This document shows, piece after piece, positions 1-8,966 of a DNA stretch of 47,403 nt. How positions within the stretch are numbered: the stretch's first letter is position 1; each line of letters begins with the position of its first letter. The stretch is from Actinomycetota bacterium. Its GTDB lineage: Bacteria > Actinomycetota > Actinomycetes > Propionibacteriales > Propionibacteriaceae. The stretch covers positions 1 through 47,403 of the forward strand of contig JAIUOR010000058.1 of the NCBI GenBank assembly GCA_020161795.1, in the 5' to 3' direction. The notes beneath the pieces are model-generated. The model had not been told where the DNA came from, did no database searches, and saw only the letters and a list, made by a program, of their open reading frames with translations. The position numbers and the translations under genes are program-made.

Positions 1-331
1 GCGCTTGTGTTTGTGATCAGGCTCGGCGACAACGTTAGTCATGTCCGCTGCCGGCGGCTGCTACGCCACACGGGTCGGGGAGAGCATCCAGCCTCCGTGA
101 GCCAACCGGGCGTCAGGCCTCATCTCTGGTTCGTCTACGGAGCCAACTGGGCGGAACGAACTCCGTCTCCGAACCTTCAACGGCTTCTGGTGATGAAGAT
201 CCTGAGAGCTGACCAGCACCACGTCGGGATTCCCGTGGGCGATGACGGCCCGATCCTGTCGCGATCCCCGACATCGGGCTGCTCTCTCATCATGGCGAGT
301 CAACTTGCTCCTGCGTCCTGCCAGCCTTTGC
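1..331. other. No supported gene at left edge
   Basis: Short open frames exist on both strands, but none has a convincing ribosome binding site, a recognisable domain or a sensible neighbour relation. I see no RNA gene or strong hairpin here. It lies downstream of the DUF4062 gene. Confidence 0.4.
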
Positions 332-1387
332 TTAGGCCGCCGGATCTCGTCGTGTCGCCTTCAGTCTGACCAGGTACTCGTCCCCCGCAGGCGTCAACTT
401 CCAGTAGACGGCCGTGTCGGACACGGTGCGCTTCTTCTGGCCGGTTGTGATAATGCCCAGGGCACGCAGCTGAACGAGAACATGTCCCCAGGAGTCGTCC
501 GCCATCTCAACAAGCCAGGTCGTGAGACTCGGTGGCAACTCACTTCCCTCTGCATCTACTTGGCGATCCATTCGGCGCAGAGCGTGATCCGCCACGGCTT
601 TGCGCAACGCGGACTCGGCTGCTTCGTCGAGCATCGATGGCCCAAGGAGCTCAACGAGCTCATCCCAGGTGAAGCCCAAGACAAATGTCTGGGGTGTGTT
701 ATGGCGGTATTGACGAACCAGGAATGACAAGTCGACCTCATCCTCCCCGTGAGCGAAAGAGGTGTCGATCTCGGCAACGCTGGCATGTGCGGCCTCCGCG
801 CTGCGCTTCTCTGCCTCGGCAAGCGATGCCCGTAGTTCCGCGATCTCGGTCCTCACCGCGTCCGTCATGGCCCGATCGCCACGAACCCAGCCAGGGCGCG
901 GGGTGTGCTTCATGGCCCGAATTAGGCCGCGCGATACCACCGACGCCAGGTCCTCGGGCGTGCGGTACTCCTTCACCATCCTGGTCATGACCTTTGCCCG
1001 AAAGGCATCCAGCTTCTCGCGGGCTACTGGCTCAAGCTCGGTCATGTTGGCCGGAATCGAGCCGGGGTCTGCGTGCACGAAGCCGAGAATGGGAATGCCT
1101 TGACTGATCGCGTAGTCATACTCCATCTCGGTGTAACTGATCCCTGCTGCGCTGACCGAACCGTAACGTCCGCCGACCACCACGACGTAGTAGTCACTGA
1201 GATCGATAACCTCGCGGATCAACGTCCACTGGTCCTCGTTCGCAGCAGGAAACATCTCCATTCCGGCCGGGAAACAGTCCAGCTCCAAGAGCGCCTGGAT
1301 GACGGCGCGCCGCTCCTCGACGAGGTCGACATATGTCGAGCTGACGAACACCTGGTGGCGCGTATCAAAGGCTGCGGAGCTACTCAC
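332..1387 (-). CDS. DUF4062 domain protein (TIR/STAND-like, defence-associated type)
   Basis: A 351-aa soluble protein. Residues about 9-100 match the DUF4062 pattern: a QVFVSST strand, then DLVEERRAV, the PAGMEMFPA segment, DYYVVVVGGRYGS and YTEMEYDYA. A short coiled coil (ELRASLAEAEKRSAEA) follows, and the C-terminal part looks like a winged helix ending in a WKLTPAGDEYL strand. DUF4062 has a nucleotide-hydrolase/TIR-like fold and often forms the sensor or effector arm of defence proteins; here no ATPase domain is attached. I chose the GTG at 1387 because GAGG lies five bases upstream and the domain starts just after it. An ATG at 1492 would add 35 residues of unlikely sequence. Its function is inferred only. 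Confidence 0.75.
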   Translation of the reverse strand: MSSSAAFDTRHQVFVSSTYVDLVEERRAVIQALLELDCFPAGMEMFPAANEDQWTLIREVIDLSDYYVVVVGGRYGSVSAAGISYTEMEYDYAISQGIPILGFVHADPGSIPANMTELEPVAREKLDAFRAKVMTRMVKEYRTPEDLASVVSRGLIRAMKHTPRPGWVRGDRAMTDAVRTEIAELRASLAEAEKRSAEAAHASVAEIDTSFAHGEDEVDLSFLVRQYRHNTPQTFVLGFTWDELVELLGPSMLDEAAESALRKAVADHALRRMDRQVDAEGSELPPSLTTWLVEMADDSWGHVLVQLRALGIITTGQKKRTVSDTAVYWKLTPAGDEYLVRLKATRRDPAA

Positions 1388-1571
1388 AACCTCAAGGGTA
1401 TCGAGGGTCTTGGGCGACCTGCACGCTAGCCCAGCGCAACGACGCAGCGTGCTCATCGCCGGCACGCACCCATCTTTGGGGGCGTCAGGCACCGAGACCT
1501 TTTCACGTGCACTTTCCGTGAGTCACGTCGGGTGCTTGTCGCTGGCGTGCTGACGGCGAATACTGGGGGCC

Positions 1572-2015
1572 GTGCCACCACCCCCGCCGTGCGCATGGCC
1601 CGATGTCGCAGGATCGACGGGCTACGCCCGCGGCTGCCGCTGCGAACGCTGCCGTGAGGCTGCGTTCCAGATCCGCAGACGTCACGCGCTGAGGAAGGCC
1701 GAAGGGAGGCGCGAAGCGGAAGCGCAGAGGCTGGCAGAGGAAGCAGCGCTTGGCTGGTATCGCGAGCACCGCGACGCGCTCGTCGCGGCGGAACAGGCCA
1801 CGGGGCACCAGCACACTAGTGACGAGCACTACAACGCCCTACGGCGGGATCTCGCGCCGGGGTTCGTTAGCGGTCCGTTCTCCGCCGCCGAGGACCGTGT
1901 GATCATTGCGTGGCGCGATACCGACCTCATGTTGGCCGTGGCCCTGGGCCGAACCTACTGGGCTGTCGTCGGACGCAAGCATCGACTCCGCAAGCAAGGC
2001 AGATTGTGGGACTGA
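1572..2015 (+). CDS. Hypothetical protein with Cys-rich N-terminus and SANT/Myb-like C-terminus
   Basis: A 147-aa protein with a GTG start. Residues 17-30 carry GYARGCRCERCR, a short Cys/Arg motif common at the N-terminus of small phage and mobile-element DNA-binding proteins, probably a metal knuckle. A charged helix follows. Residues about 105-145 (FSAAEDRVII then VALGRTYWAVVGRKHRLRKQG) resemble a SANT/Myb-type helix-turn-helix in which an acidic first helix and a basic recognition helix are separated by about 20 residues. A role in DNA binding is inferred. No partner gene is adjacent on the same strand; the relaxase gene ends 440 bases away in the opposite direction. Confidence 0.6.
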   Translation: MPPPPPCAWPDVAGSTGYARGCRCERCREAAFQIRRRHALRKAEGRREAEAQRLAEEAALGWYREHRDALVAAEQATGHQHTSDEHYNALRRDLAPGFVSGPFSAAEDRVIIAWRDTDLMLAVALGRTYWAVVGRKHRLRKQGRLWD

Positions 2016-2453
2016 GGCGAAGCTCGCGCGGACGCCGTTCGGCGTGGCGCTCGCTAGTTCGGGTGTATCGCGCTGGGTCGTGACTCTCATGGAGCCGTCG
2101 GAGTGGATGTCGACCTTGGGGGACTGCCTCCCAGCCTGCCTAGCCTGTCCGTCCCGCACCACGGGGTGGCGCGGGTTCCCCAGCCAGGTGGGGACTGGCG
2201 CCAGACGACATCTCCGGGTTCGAGATCCCTGGCTGCGCTGACCTTGGTTGGTCACGCTGACTCCTCTCTGTTGCGGGTGGTGGGGCCGATCGAGACGATG
2301 GTCACGTCGATGTGGCCTCCGGCATGCACGGCCATTGGCGCGGCGGCCTGCGTCTACTTCTCCAGCCAACTCCAGTCCCTATTGCCTCCGGAGTCCAACT
2401 GCAGCTGTCCGTCGCGGCCGTGGCCGGGGCTTCGCATGGGGATAGGCCTCGAA
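2016..2453. other. Intergenic region between convergent genes, no supported gene
   Basis: This lies between the 3' ends of the SANT-like gene (plus) and the relaxase gene (minus). Open frames cross it on both strands, but they have no binding site or domain. It would be the place for terminators or the end of a lost gene, and I see no strong hairpin. Confidence 0.4.
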
Positions 2454-5400
2454 TCAGGGCCGCGGGCTTGTGCTATGGCTCTCTCTGCGGAGCTGACGGT
2501 CTGCTGCGTCGTGGGGACGCAGTCCGCGCGACTCGACGCGCTCACTGGTGACCGGTGTCTCAACGCGGGCCAGAAGAGATCGACTCTGCTCGGCGGCATG
2601 GCGGGGATCGCGGTTCCACTCACGAGTCAGGGCGACGAGCGCCGCCTCAAGCAGCCTCACTGGCAGCCCGGACTGCTCGGCAATGTGCTCGGTGCCGGCC
2701 GCCCACTGGCGGGGCGGCTGGGCCGCCACCACCCGTAGGGCGTCCAGCACGCACTCGGGTTCAGCGGTACCACGGAGAAGCGCGTCGACTAGCCCACAGG
2801 CCAGGGAGCCTGCCGTCTCCACCGCTGCGGCGAGCGTGTCGGATGCACTGCTCTCCATCAGGCCGGCGGGGTCGGTCCCGTCCGGCAGGCGCACATGTCG
2901 CGCATTCACTCCGTACGGAGCCAGGATCCAGTAGTCGCGCTCGGCGGCCACCCGTCCCGCATTGTCCGCGTCCATCGCGATTGCTGGCGTGCGGCCGAGG
3001 GCGTGAATTCCGGCAGCCTGTTCGTCAGTGAGGCTTGTGCCAAGTGCAGCCAGGCCGATGGCCTTCCCGTCTGTGGCGATGGTGATGGCGATGGCGTCCA
3101 TGGGGCCCTCAACCAGCACTGGAGTCGCGTCGCTGGCAGGGTCCCCGGCAGCGAATAGTTGGGCGCCCTTGTAGTAGAGCGGCGTGTCGGGTGTGTTGAG
3201 GTACTTCGGGCCGTGGTGGTCGTCGTCGGTGTAGGCGGGGTTGCGGCGTCCGACGAAGCCGAGGATTTGGCCTTGGTGGGTGATTGGGAAGACGACGCGG
3301 TCGCGGAAACGGTCGATGAGGCGTCCGGTTCTGGCGGTGGTGGCGACGCCGGCGGCGAGCATTTCGGGGTCGGTGACGCCTTGGCGGCGCAGGTGGGTGA
3401 CGAGTCCGGTCCAGCCGTCGGGGGCGTAGCCGGGGCGGAAGGTGCTGCCGGCGAGGTCTTGGTGGAAGCGTTCGATGAGGTAGGGGCGGGCCCAGCTGTG
3501 GGTGAAGCACTGTTCGTAGTAGCGGGTGGCGAGTTCGTTGATGTGGGCGAGGCGTTCGGGTGTGGTGGGGCAGTCGCGCCAGGCGTCGGCGCGGTCTTGC
3601 ATGCGGCGAATGTCGGCGTCGGTGGGTTCGGGGACGCCGAGGTTGTTGCGGATCATCGCTTCGATTGCGAGGGCGGCTTCGGCGGTCAGTTCGACGGGTT
3701 CGAGGTCCTCCGCCGGGGTTTCGAGATCGTCGATCGGCAGCAGCCCGTCCGAGCTGACGAGGGTCAAGCCGGGGTCGGTCGGGAGGTAGCCGTCCCACAG
3801 GTCGGTGGGAGGTTCGTCGAGCGCGACTGTCTCGTCGATGTCGCCGAGCGCGATGGGGTCGGTGAGCAGGGAGAGCCGCCATACCCAGGCTTGGCAGCGG
3901 TCGAGGTGTCCGTCGGGGGTGAGGTGTTCGGCGTCGGCGATGAGAGTGTCGAGGGCCCAGCCTCGTTGCAGGCCGCGTTCGATCGTCGCGACGAGGGACG
4001 GCCACCACGGGCTGGCTTGCAGCTCGTCGGAGCGGTCGGCGCCGAGGGCGGTGGTGAAGTGTTCGAGCCAGTGGGTGGCGAGGTGGTAGCGGCTGTCTTG
4101 GTCGTGGGCGACGGCGGGGGACACGTGGCGGGAGATGCGCCACCACAGGGCGGCTGCCGCGTGGTCGTCGGGGAGCGGCCCGGCCGCGGCGGCCTGGTCG
4201 AGTAGCTGGCGGGCGGGGATGCTGCTGGCGGACAGCTGGGACAGGTTGCGGGCGAGCGTGGGTGCGAACGGGTCGGCGAGCAGGGTGGGGATGATACCGG
4301 TGAGGACGTGGCCCCATTCGTCGAGGGCGGCGGACTGGGTGGTCTGGAGTCGTTTGTCGAGTTGCCGTTGCCAGCGGGCGGCTGCGTCGGCGTGCTGTCG
4401 GTCGCCGGTCGGGCGCTGGTCGGTGGCCGGGATGCCGTGGGCGGCGCGCCACACTTCGACGTCGGCGATCAGTGAGGACGGGGCGCCGGCGGCGACGTTT
4501 GCCAGCCACCCGGGTGCGGTCGTGGAGGTCTCGGCGTGGCGGTGGACGGCGTCGGCGAGGTCGTTGATCTGACGGGCACGTGAGGCCAGGTAGCTGCCCC
4601 ATTCCGGGTGGTTCTCCAGCTGGGTTGGGACGGCGGGTAGCCAGGGTAGGGGTCCTCGGCGTCCGCGCCATTCGGTGTCGGTGATCCGCCAGGCGAGGAC
4701 GGACGCGGGGTCGTGGGCGGTGCTGATCGGGTCGGCGCAGGCACGGGCAAGAGCGGCGAGCGGGTCGCGTCCGTCCGCTTCGACCAGGAGGAGTTCGGCC
4801 TGCAACGCCTGCCAGCCAGTGGCCCCGGTGAGCCCCGGTAGGACGGCTTCGACCTGCCGTTGGAGGGCGCGGACGCCGAGGTCGCCGGCGGCGTGGGTGG
4901 CGGCGAACGCGACGGCGTCGGTGTAGCGGTCGGCGGCGTCTTTCAGCTGGGTGCGGGGGTCGCTCGCCTCGCGCAACTGGGTCGTCGCGGAGATGGGGGA
5001 TTCGTCGCGTCCGAGGATGCGTTCGAGGAGGTCGGTGGGGGTCGCGGGGTGGAGGGTGTCGGGGTCGATGGCGGTGTGCGGGTCGCCGTCGCCGACGGTG
5101 ACGAGGTAGGTGTGGTTGGCGAGTCGTCCGCGGGTGAGCATGGTGTAGGCCTGCTGGCGGGTTTCGGTGCCGGCGAGCAGGCCGTGCATGGTGTCGGCGG
5201 TGATTCCTTGGGCGGTGTGGGTGGTCGATGCGTAGCCGAGTTCGACCGATTCGGCCACATAGTCCGGGGGCAGCCAGACGTGCCGTCCCGATCGGGTGTG
5301 GCGGGCGTGGATGCCGCCTGAGGTGATGGTCTGGACGGTCCAGCGGTCGCCGTTCTTGACCCAGTCGGTGGCCGACACCTTCAGCCGGCGGTTGTTGGTG

Positions 5401-7928
5401 CGGGTGATGATCAGGTCGCCGGCGGAGGCGCGGTTGTCGTCGGCCAGCTCGAGTTCGACGCTCGGGGTCTGGCCGCCCAGGCGTTGGGTGCGGGCGCGTT
5501 GGTTGAGTTCGGCGACCTGTTCGCGGGTGGGGGCGAGCATGATCGAGTCGAGTCCGGCGGCGCGGTCGGTGTTCCAGGCGTCGAACAGGTCGTCGGCCAT
5601 GGTGGCTTCGTCGCCGACGTGGACGCGGTGGTTGTCGAGGTAGAACCCGAGTGCTTCGGGGAGCCCGTCGCGCAGGGCGAGGGAGGCGGAGCCTTCGGCC
5701 TGGTCGGCGAACCGGACGAGTTCGGTGAGGCGGAGCGCGCCGTGGCTGGCTTCGATGTCGCGTAGCACGCCGCCGGCTTCGATCGCGGCGAGTTGCTGGT
5801 CGTCGCCGATGAGTCGGACGCTGCCGCCGCGGCTGAGGATGTGGCTGATGACGGTGTCGAGGGCGAGGGTTCCGGCCATGCCGGCTTCGTCGATGATGGC
5901 CAGCGTTGTGGGTCCGATGTCCGCCAGCCAGGCGGGCTGGTGGTCGTCGTTTTCGAGTGACCAGACGAGCTTGGCCAGGGTGTCGGCGTGGCTGCCGATC
6001 TGCTCGCCGAGGGTGGCCGCCGCGGTGGCGGACGGCGCCAGCCCGAGGACGGTGCCGCCGCCGTTGCTCCAGGCGGCGGCGAGGGCGGACATGGCGGTGG
6101 TCTTGCCAGACCCGGCCGGCGCGATCGCCAACTGGACCCGGGCACCACAGGTCGCCATCTCGCGGACGAGCATCGCCTGGCCGGGGTTCAGCGGCACTCC
6201 GTCGGCCTGGGATTGCAGCAGTGCGAGGTCCACGGCCGGGCCAGGGGCGCGCCGGCCGTCGGTGCGCCCGGCGGCGGTGACGAGGCGGTGTTCGGCGTCG
6301 AGGATGCGCCGAGAGGTGTAATGCTGCGCTCCGGCGACGGTATAGACCGAAGTGCCGTCACGGCGACGCAGAGGCTCGGGCTCGACGATCGGATCGGGCC
6401 TGGTGAGCGCGATCGAGTGCGTCCGGGTGGCCCGCTCGACGACCCGTTGGACGAGGGTTTCGACCTGGCCGGCGGGCGCTTCGGTGGCTCGGATGAGGCG
6501 TTGGGCTTCGCCGATCAGGTGCCAGGACTGCCAAGTCGAGCGGTCCTGCTCGACACGGGCGACGACGGCTGCGGCGGTCGCGTCCAGCCAGGCATCGTCC
6601 AGCCGAACCTGGCGGGCAGGGCTGGGGTGCAGCGCGGTGGCGATCATGACCCGGATGCCGGGTTCGCCGCCGAGGATGTCGCCTGCCTGGGCGCGCCAGG
6701 TGGTGCGTTGGTCGGCCAGGGTGCGGGGTTCGTGTTTGGCGTCGCGGGTCTCCAGGGTGGCCTGCTGGGCCAGCGCGATCGCCTCGACCGGGGTGGGCGG
6801 ACGGCCGTGGTCGGCTTGGAAGAGCGTGGTCAGGTCGCGGCGGCGGATCTCGATCGTCTTGCGGCGGGTGGACCAGCGGTCGTTCAGCCGAGGGTCGACA
6901 CCGACGATCTCCCGGACGGGCCGCTTGCGTGGGTCGGGCTGTGTTCGTGCGGCGAACCGCAGGCCGAGGTCGGCGGCGAGGTGGCGTTCGAGAGCGGTGT
7001 TGTAGGTCTCCGAGGCGGCGACGATCGCCTTGTGTAGCACGCGGGAATCGATGCTGAGCCAGCGCCGGTCGGTGAGGGTTTGGACCTTGTTCGCGACCGC
7101 GATATGGGTGTGAAGGTCGGGGTCGCCGGCGCGGGAGTCGCGGTGGGTGAACGCGGCTGCGACCAGGCCGCGGACGTCCACCTGCCGTACCCCGCCGCGT
7201 CCGGTGCGGGTGTAGAGGGCGTGGGTTTCGATGAACGCCAGCGCGTCGGCGACCGCGGCGTGGTGCGCGCGTTCGATCCGGGCGGCCAGGTGGGGATCGG
7301 CCAGCGCCCACAGCGCCGACACGCTCTTGACCGGGGAGAAGGTGAGGTCGAACCCGGCCACGGCGGTCGTGTTTGGGCGGGACAGTTTCGCGATGAACCC
7401 GGTCAGTTCGTGGGCGTCCAGCGGGGGACGGCGGTGCTCTTTGACGAACCATTCCAGGGCGACCTCGGTGCGGATCTGGGCCCGATCCTCGATCGACACC
7501 GCGGCGTCGCGGGGGAGTCCGCGGCTGGTGTTGAGGGCGTCCAGGCGGCGGGCGACCTCGATGCGGAACGGGCTGATGTCGGAGGAGTACACGTGGAACG
7601 GGGTGCCCAGCCGGGTCGCTGCCAGGACGATGTCGGCCGACGCGCCCTGCTCGACCAGCGTCCTGGATCGTTCTTCCGCCAGCGGGTGCAGGCCGGCGCC
7701 GAACAGGGACTGCATCTGTTCGGCGGTCACGATGTCGCCGACGTTGAGCCCGTCGATTCCTGCCATCCCGGAGCCGACCCACCGTCCGGGGACCTCGCCC
7801 TTCTCCGAGTAGTAGGAGGCCAGCGAGGTGTGGCCCTTCTCGGTGGAGTCCATCGCGGCAACCTGCCGGGTCAGGTAGTCGTAACCCGACCCGGCGGTCA
7901 GCCGCCGCATGGACATCGTCACACCCAT
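2454..7928 (-). CDS. traA: MobF relaxase - RecD-like helicase - DnaG/Toprim primase fusion
   Basis: An 1824-aa protein that should nick and lead the transferred DNA strand. Residues 1-300 are the MobF relaxase: the start SMRRLTAGSGYDYL, candidate catalytic tyrosines Y39-Y40 in SYYSEKGE, and the metal triad in HRDSRAGDPDLHTH (H262, H273, H275). Residues about 570-1000 are a RecD/TraI-type helicase with Walker A APAGSGKTT near residue 605 and Walker B IIDEAGMAG. Unusually, the C-terminal third is a DnaG-like primase core: a YAPDGW N-part, FRDRVVFPI, FVGRR, then Toprim motifs VEGPMDAIA (about 1605) and AMDADNAGR. This suggests that the same protein nicks, unwinds and primes the strand. The DNA start could also be ATG at 7916 (MSMRRL). 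A conserved promoter-like element sits directly upstream (7921-7956). The symbol is used in the general sense of actinobacterial TraA. Confidence 0.92.
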   Translation of the reverse strand: MGVTMSMRRLTAGSGYDYLTRQVAAMDSTEKGHTSLASYYSEKGEVPGRWVGSGMAGIDGLNVGDIVTAEQMQSLFGAGLHPLAEERSRTLVEQGASADIVLAATRLGTPFHVYSSDISPFRIEVARRLDALNTSRGLPRDAAVSIEDRAQIRTEVALEWFVKEHRRPPLDAHELTGFIAKLSRPNTTAVAGFDLTFSPVKSVSALWALADPHLAARIERAHHAAVADALAFIETHALYTRTGRGGVRQVDVRGLVAAAFTHRDSRAGDPDLHTHIAVANKVQTLTDRRWLSIDSRVLHKAIVAASETYNTALERHLAADLGLRFAARTQPDPRKRPVREIVGVDPRLNDRWSTRRKTIEIRRRDLTTLFQADHGRPPTPVEAIALAQQATLETRDAKHEPRTLADQRTTWRAQAGDILGGEPGIRVMIATALHPSPARQVRLDDAWLDATAAAVVARVEQDRSTWQSWHLIGEAQRLIRATEAPAGQVETLVQRVVERATRTHSIALTRPDPIVEPEPLRRRDGTSVYTVAGAQHYTSRRILDAEHRLVTAAGRTDGRRAPGPAVDLALLQSQADGVPLNPGQAMLVREMATCGARVQLAIAPAGSGKTTAMSALAAAWSNGGGTVLGLAPSATAAATLGEQIGSHADTLAKLVWSLENDDHQPAWLADIGPTTLAIIDEAGMAGTLALDTVISHILSRGGSVRLIGDDQQLAAIEAGGVLRDIEASHGALRLTELVRFADQAEGSASLALRDGLPEALGFYLDNHRVHVGDEATMADDLFDAWNTDRAAGLDSIMLAPTREQVAELNQRARTQRLGGQTPSVELELADDNRASAGDLIITRTNNRRLKVSATDWVKNGDRWTVQTITSGGIHARHTRSGRHVWLPPDYVAESVELGYASTTHTAQGITADTMHGLLAGTETRQQAYTMLTRGRLANHTYLVTVGDGDPHTAIDPDTLHPATPTDLLERILGRDESPISATTQLREASDPRTQLKDAADRYTDAVAFAATHAAGDLGVRALQRQVEAVLPGLTGATGWQALQAELLLVEADGRDPLAALARACADPISTAHDPASVLAWRITDTEWRGRRGPLPWLPAVPTQLENHPEWGSYLASRARQINDLADAVHRHAETSTTAPGWLANVAAGAPSSLIADVEVWRAAHGIPATDQRPTGDRQHADAAARWQRQLDKRLQTTQSAALDEWGHVLTGIIPTLLADPFAPTLARNLSQLSASSIPARQLLDQAAAAGPLPDDHAAAALWWRISRHVSPAVAHDQDSRYHLATHWLEHFTTALGADRSDELQASPWWPSLVATIERGLQRGWALDTLIADAEHLTPDGHLDRCQAWVWRLSLLTDPIALGDIDETVALDEPPTDLWDGYLPTDPGLTLVSSDGLLPIDDLETPAEDLEPVELTAEAALAIEAMIRNNLGVPEPTDADIRRMQDRADAWRDCPTTPERLAHINELATRYYEQCFTHSWARPYLIERFHQDLAGSTFRPGYAPDGWTGLVTHLRRQGVTDPEMLAAGVATTARTGRLIDRFRDRVVFPITHQGQILGFVGRRNPAYTDDDHHGPKYLNTPDTPLYYKGAQLFAAGDPASDATPVLVEGPMDAIAITIATDGKAIGLAALGTSLTDEQAAGIHALGRTPAIAMDADNAGRVAAERDYWILAPYGVNARHVRLPDGTDPAGLMESSASDTLAAAVETAGSLACGLVDALLRGTAEPECVLDALRVVAAQPPRQWAAGTEHIAEQSGLPVRLLEAALVALTREWNRDPRHAAEQSRSLLARVETPVTSERVESRGLRPHDAADRQLRRESHSTSPRP

Positions 7929-7956
7929 AACAGGCAGATGGGCCCGGCTTCGGTGG
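7921..7956 (-). promoter_or_regulatory. Shared promoter-like element, copy A (relaxase)
   Basis: On the minus strand this reads CCACCGAAG, 15 bases, then TGTTAT followed by GGGTG. The stretch ATCTGCCTGTTATG is identical in copies B (10362-10397) and C (14385-14420). TGTTAT is a candidate -10 box and CACCGA, 17 bases upstream, a candidate -35. The putative transcript start is within a few bases of the relaxase start codons, so the mRNA may be nearly leaderless. Confidence 0.6.
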
Positions 7957-8106
7957 ACAGCCGTGGCAAACGGCCTTGTCAGGGGATGGTGCCAGAGGTG
8001 TGTTCAACTCGAGGAAGGCAGGGGGACGCCCGAGTCGGGGTACGAGTTGAAGCCGGCGGACGGGTATGTGGTGGACGGGGGCGGGCGGGTCAGGAACGAT
8101 GAGATT

Positions 8107-8763
8107 GTGCGGGTGGGGACGTGGAATCTTGAGGGCCGCTGGGATGCGCGTCATCTGGAGTTTGTGTTGTCACTGGACTGTGACGTCCTGCTGCTGACCG
8201 AGGTCTGCTCTCGTGTCGCGTTGCCGGGGTACCAGTTGCACGCGACTGCCGGGTGGATGGCGCGCGGCCGTCACTGGGCGGCAGTCGGCTCCCGGACGGG
8301 CTTGCGCCCGCTGCCGGATCCGCATGGCGCCTCGGCGATGGTTGAGATTGACGGGCTGCGGGTGTGCACGTCGATCCTGCCGTGGCGTTCCTGTGGTGGC
8401 GGGACGCCCTGGTCTGGCACGTCAACCGGAGAGAAGACCGTCAGTGCGGTTGCGGCGATCGAGGCGTCCGAGCCCGATGTGTGGGGTGGCGACTGGAACC
8501 ACGGCCTATCCGGAACCGAGTACACCGGCTCGGGCCTTGGCGCCGACCGTATTCGGACGGCCACGGAACGACTTGGGCTCGTGGTTCCGACGGTCGGTCT
8601 TCCGCACCGACGCAGCGCCCTTTCCTCGATAGATCACGTCGCGATTCCCAGTTCTTGGGATGTGGCGTTGGCTGATCGGGTGTCCGGCGTCGTTGACGGG
8701 GTGGCACTCTCCGACCACGATGCCTACATCGTCATGGCTGCGCCCACAGAGACTCGGTTCTGA
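8107..8763 (+). CDS. Endonuclease/exonuclease/phosphatase (EEP) family protein
   Basis: A 218-aa protein with the metal-dependent EEP nuclease fold. TWNLEG at residues 5-10 supplies the metal-binding Asn, LLLTEV near residue 35 the catalytic Glu, GDWNH near 128 the Asp/Asn pair, and SDHDAY near 205 the general-base Asp-His. All key motifs are intact, so it is probably an active phosphodiesterase on DNA, RNA or a phosphorylated small molecule; the substrate cannot be told. The GTG at 8107 is chosen because AGGA lies 11 bases upstream and the fold begins at once; GTG at 8068 is an alternative. It is divergent from the relaxase gene. No signal peptide is seen. Confidence 0.75.
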   Translation: MRVGTWNLEGRWDARHLEFVLSLDCDVLLLTEVCSRVALPGYQLHATAGWMARGRHWAAVGSRTGLRPLPDPHGASAMVEIDGLRVCTSILPWRSCGGGTPWSGTSTGEKTVSAVAAIEASEPDVWGGDWNHGLSGTEYTGSGLGADRIRTATERLGLVVPTVGLPHRRSALSSIDHVAIPSSWDVALADRVSGVVDGVALSDHDAYIVMAAPTETRF

Positions 8764-8966
8764 TCGGCGCGGACCACTGAGTAGTTCTCTTGCGGCTCGG
8801 AGGACATTGTCGCTTCAGTGGGGCGACAATTGGGATCTGGCTACAACGCTCAGCCGATCGCGGTTGCGAGCTACGGTCTCCCGGTCGCCGAACAGGCCGC
8901 GTTGCCGTAGGAGGCCGGCCTCGAGCGCGCCCCTGGAGAGTTGAACACAGAGTTGGCAGTAGTCCG

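Noticed and set aside
7-369. 120-aa plus-strand frame at the left edge
   Set aside because: No binding site or motif; overlaps the DUF4062 3' end in antisense.
1839-2369. 176-aa minus-strand frame overlapping the SANT-like gene
   Set aside because: No family signal, and it overlaps a gene with recognisable motifs by 177 bases.
3159-4205. 348-aa plus-strand frame within the relaxase gene
   Set aside because: Val/Gly/Glu-rich shadow antisense to the Toprim region; no binding site.
3109-4671. 520-aa minus-strand frame within the relaxase gene
   Set aside because: Very rich in Arg and Pro, no domain and no binding site; a shadow of the high-GC relaxase frame.
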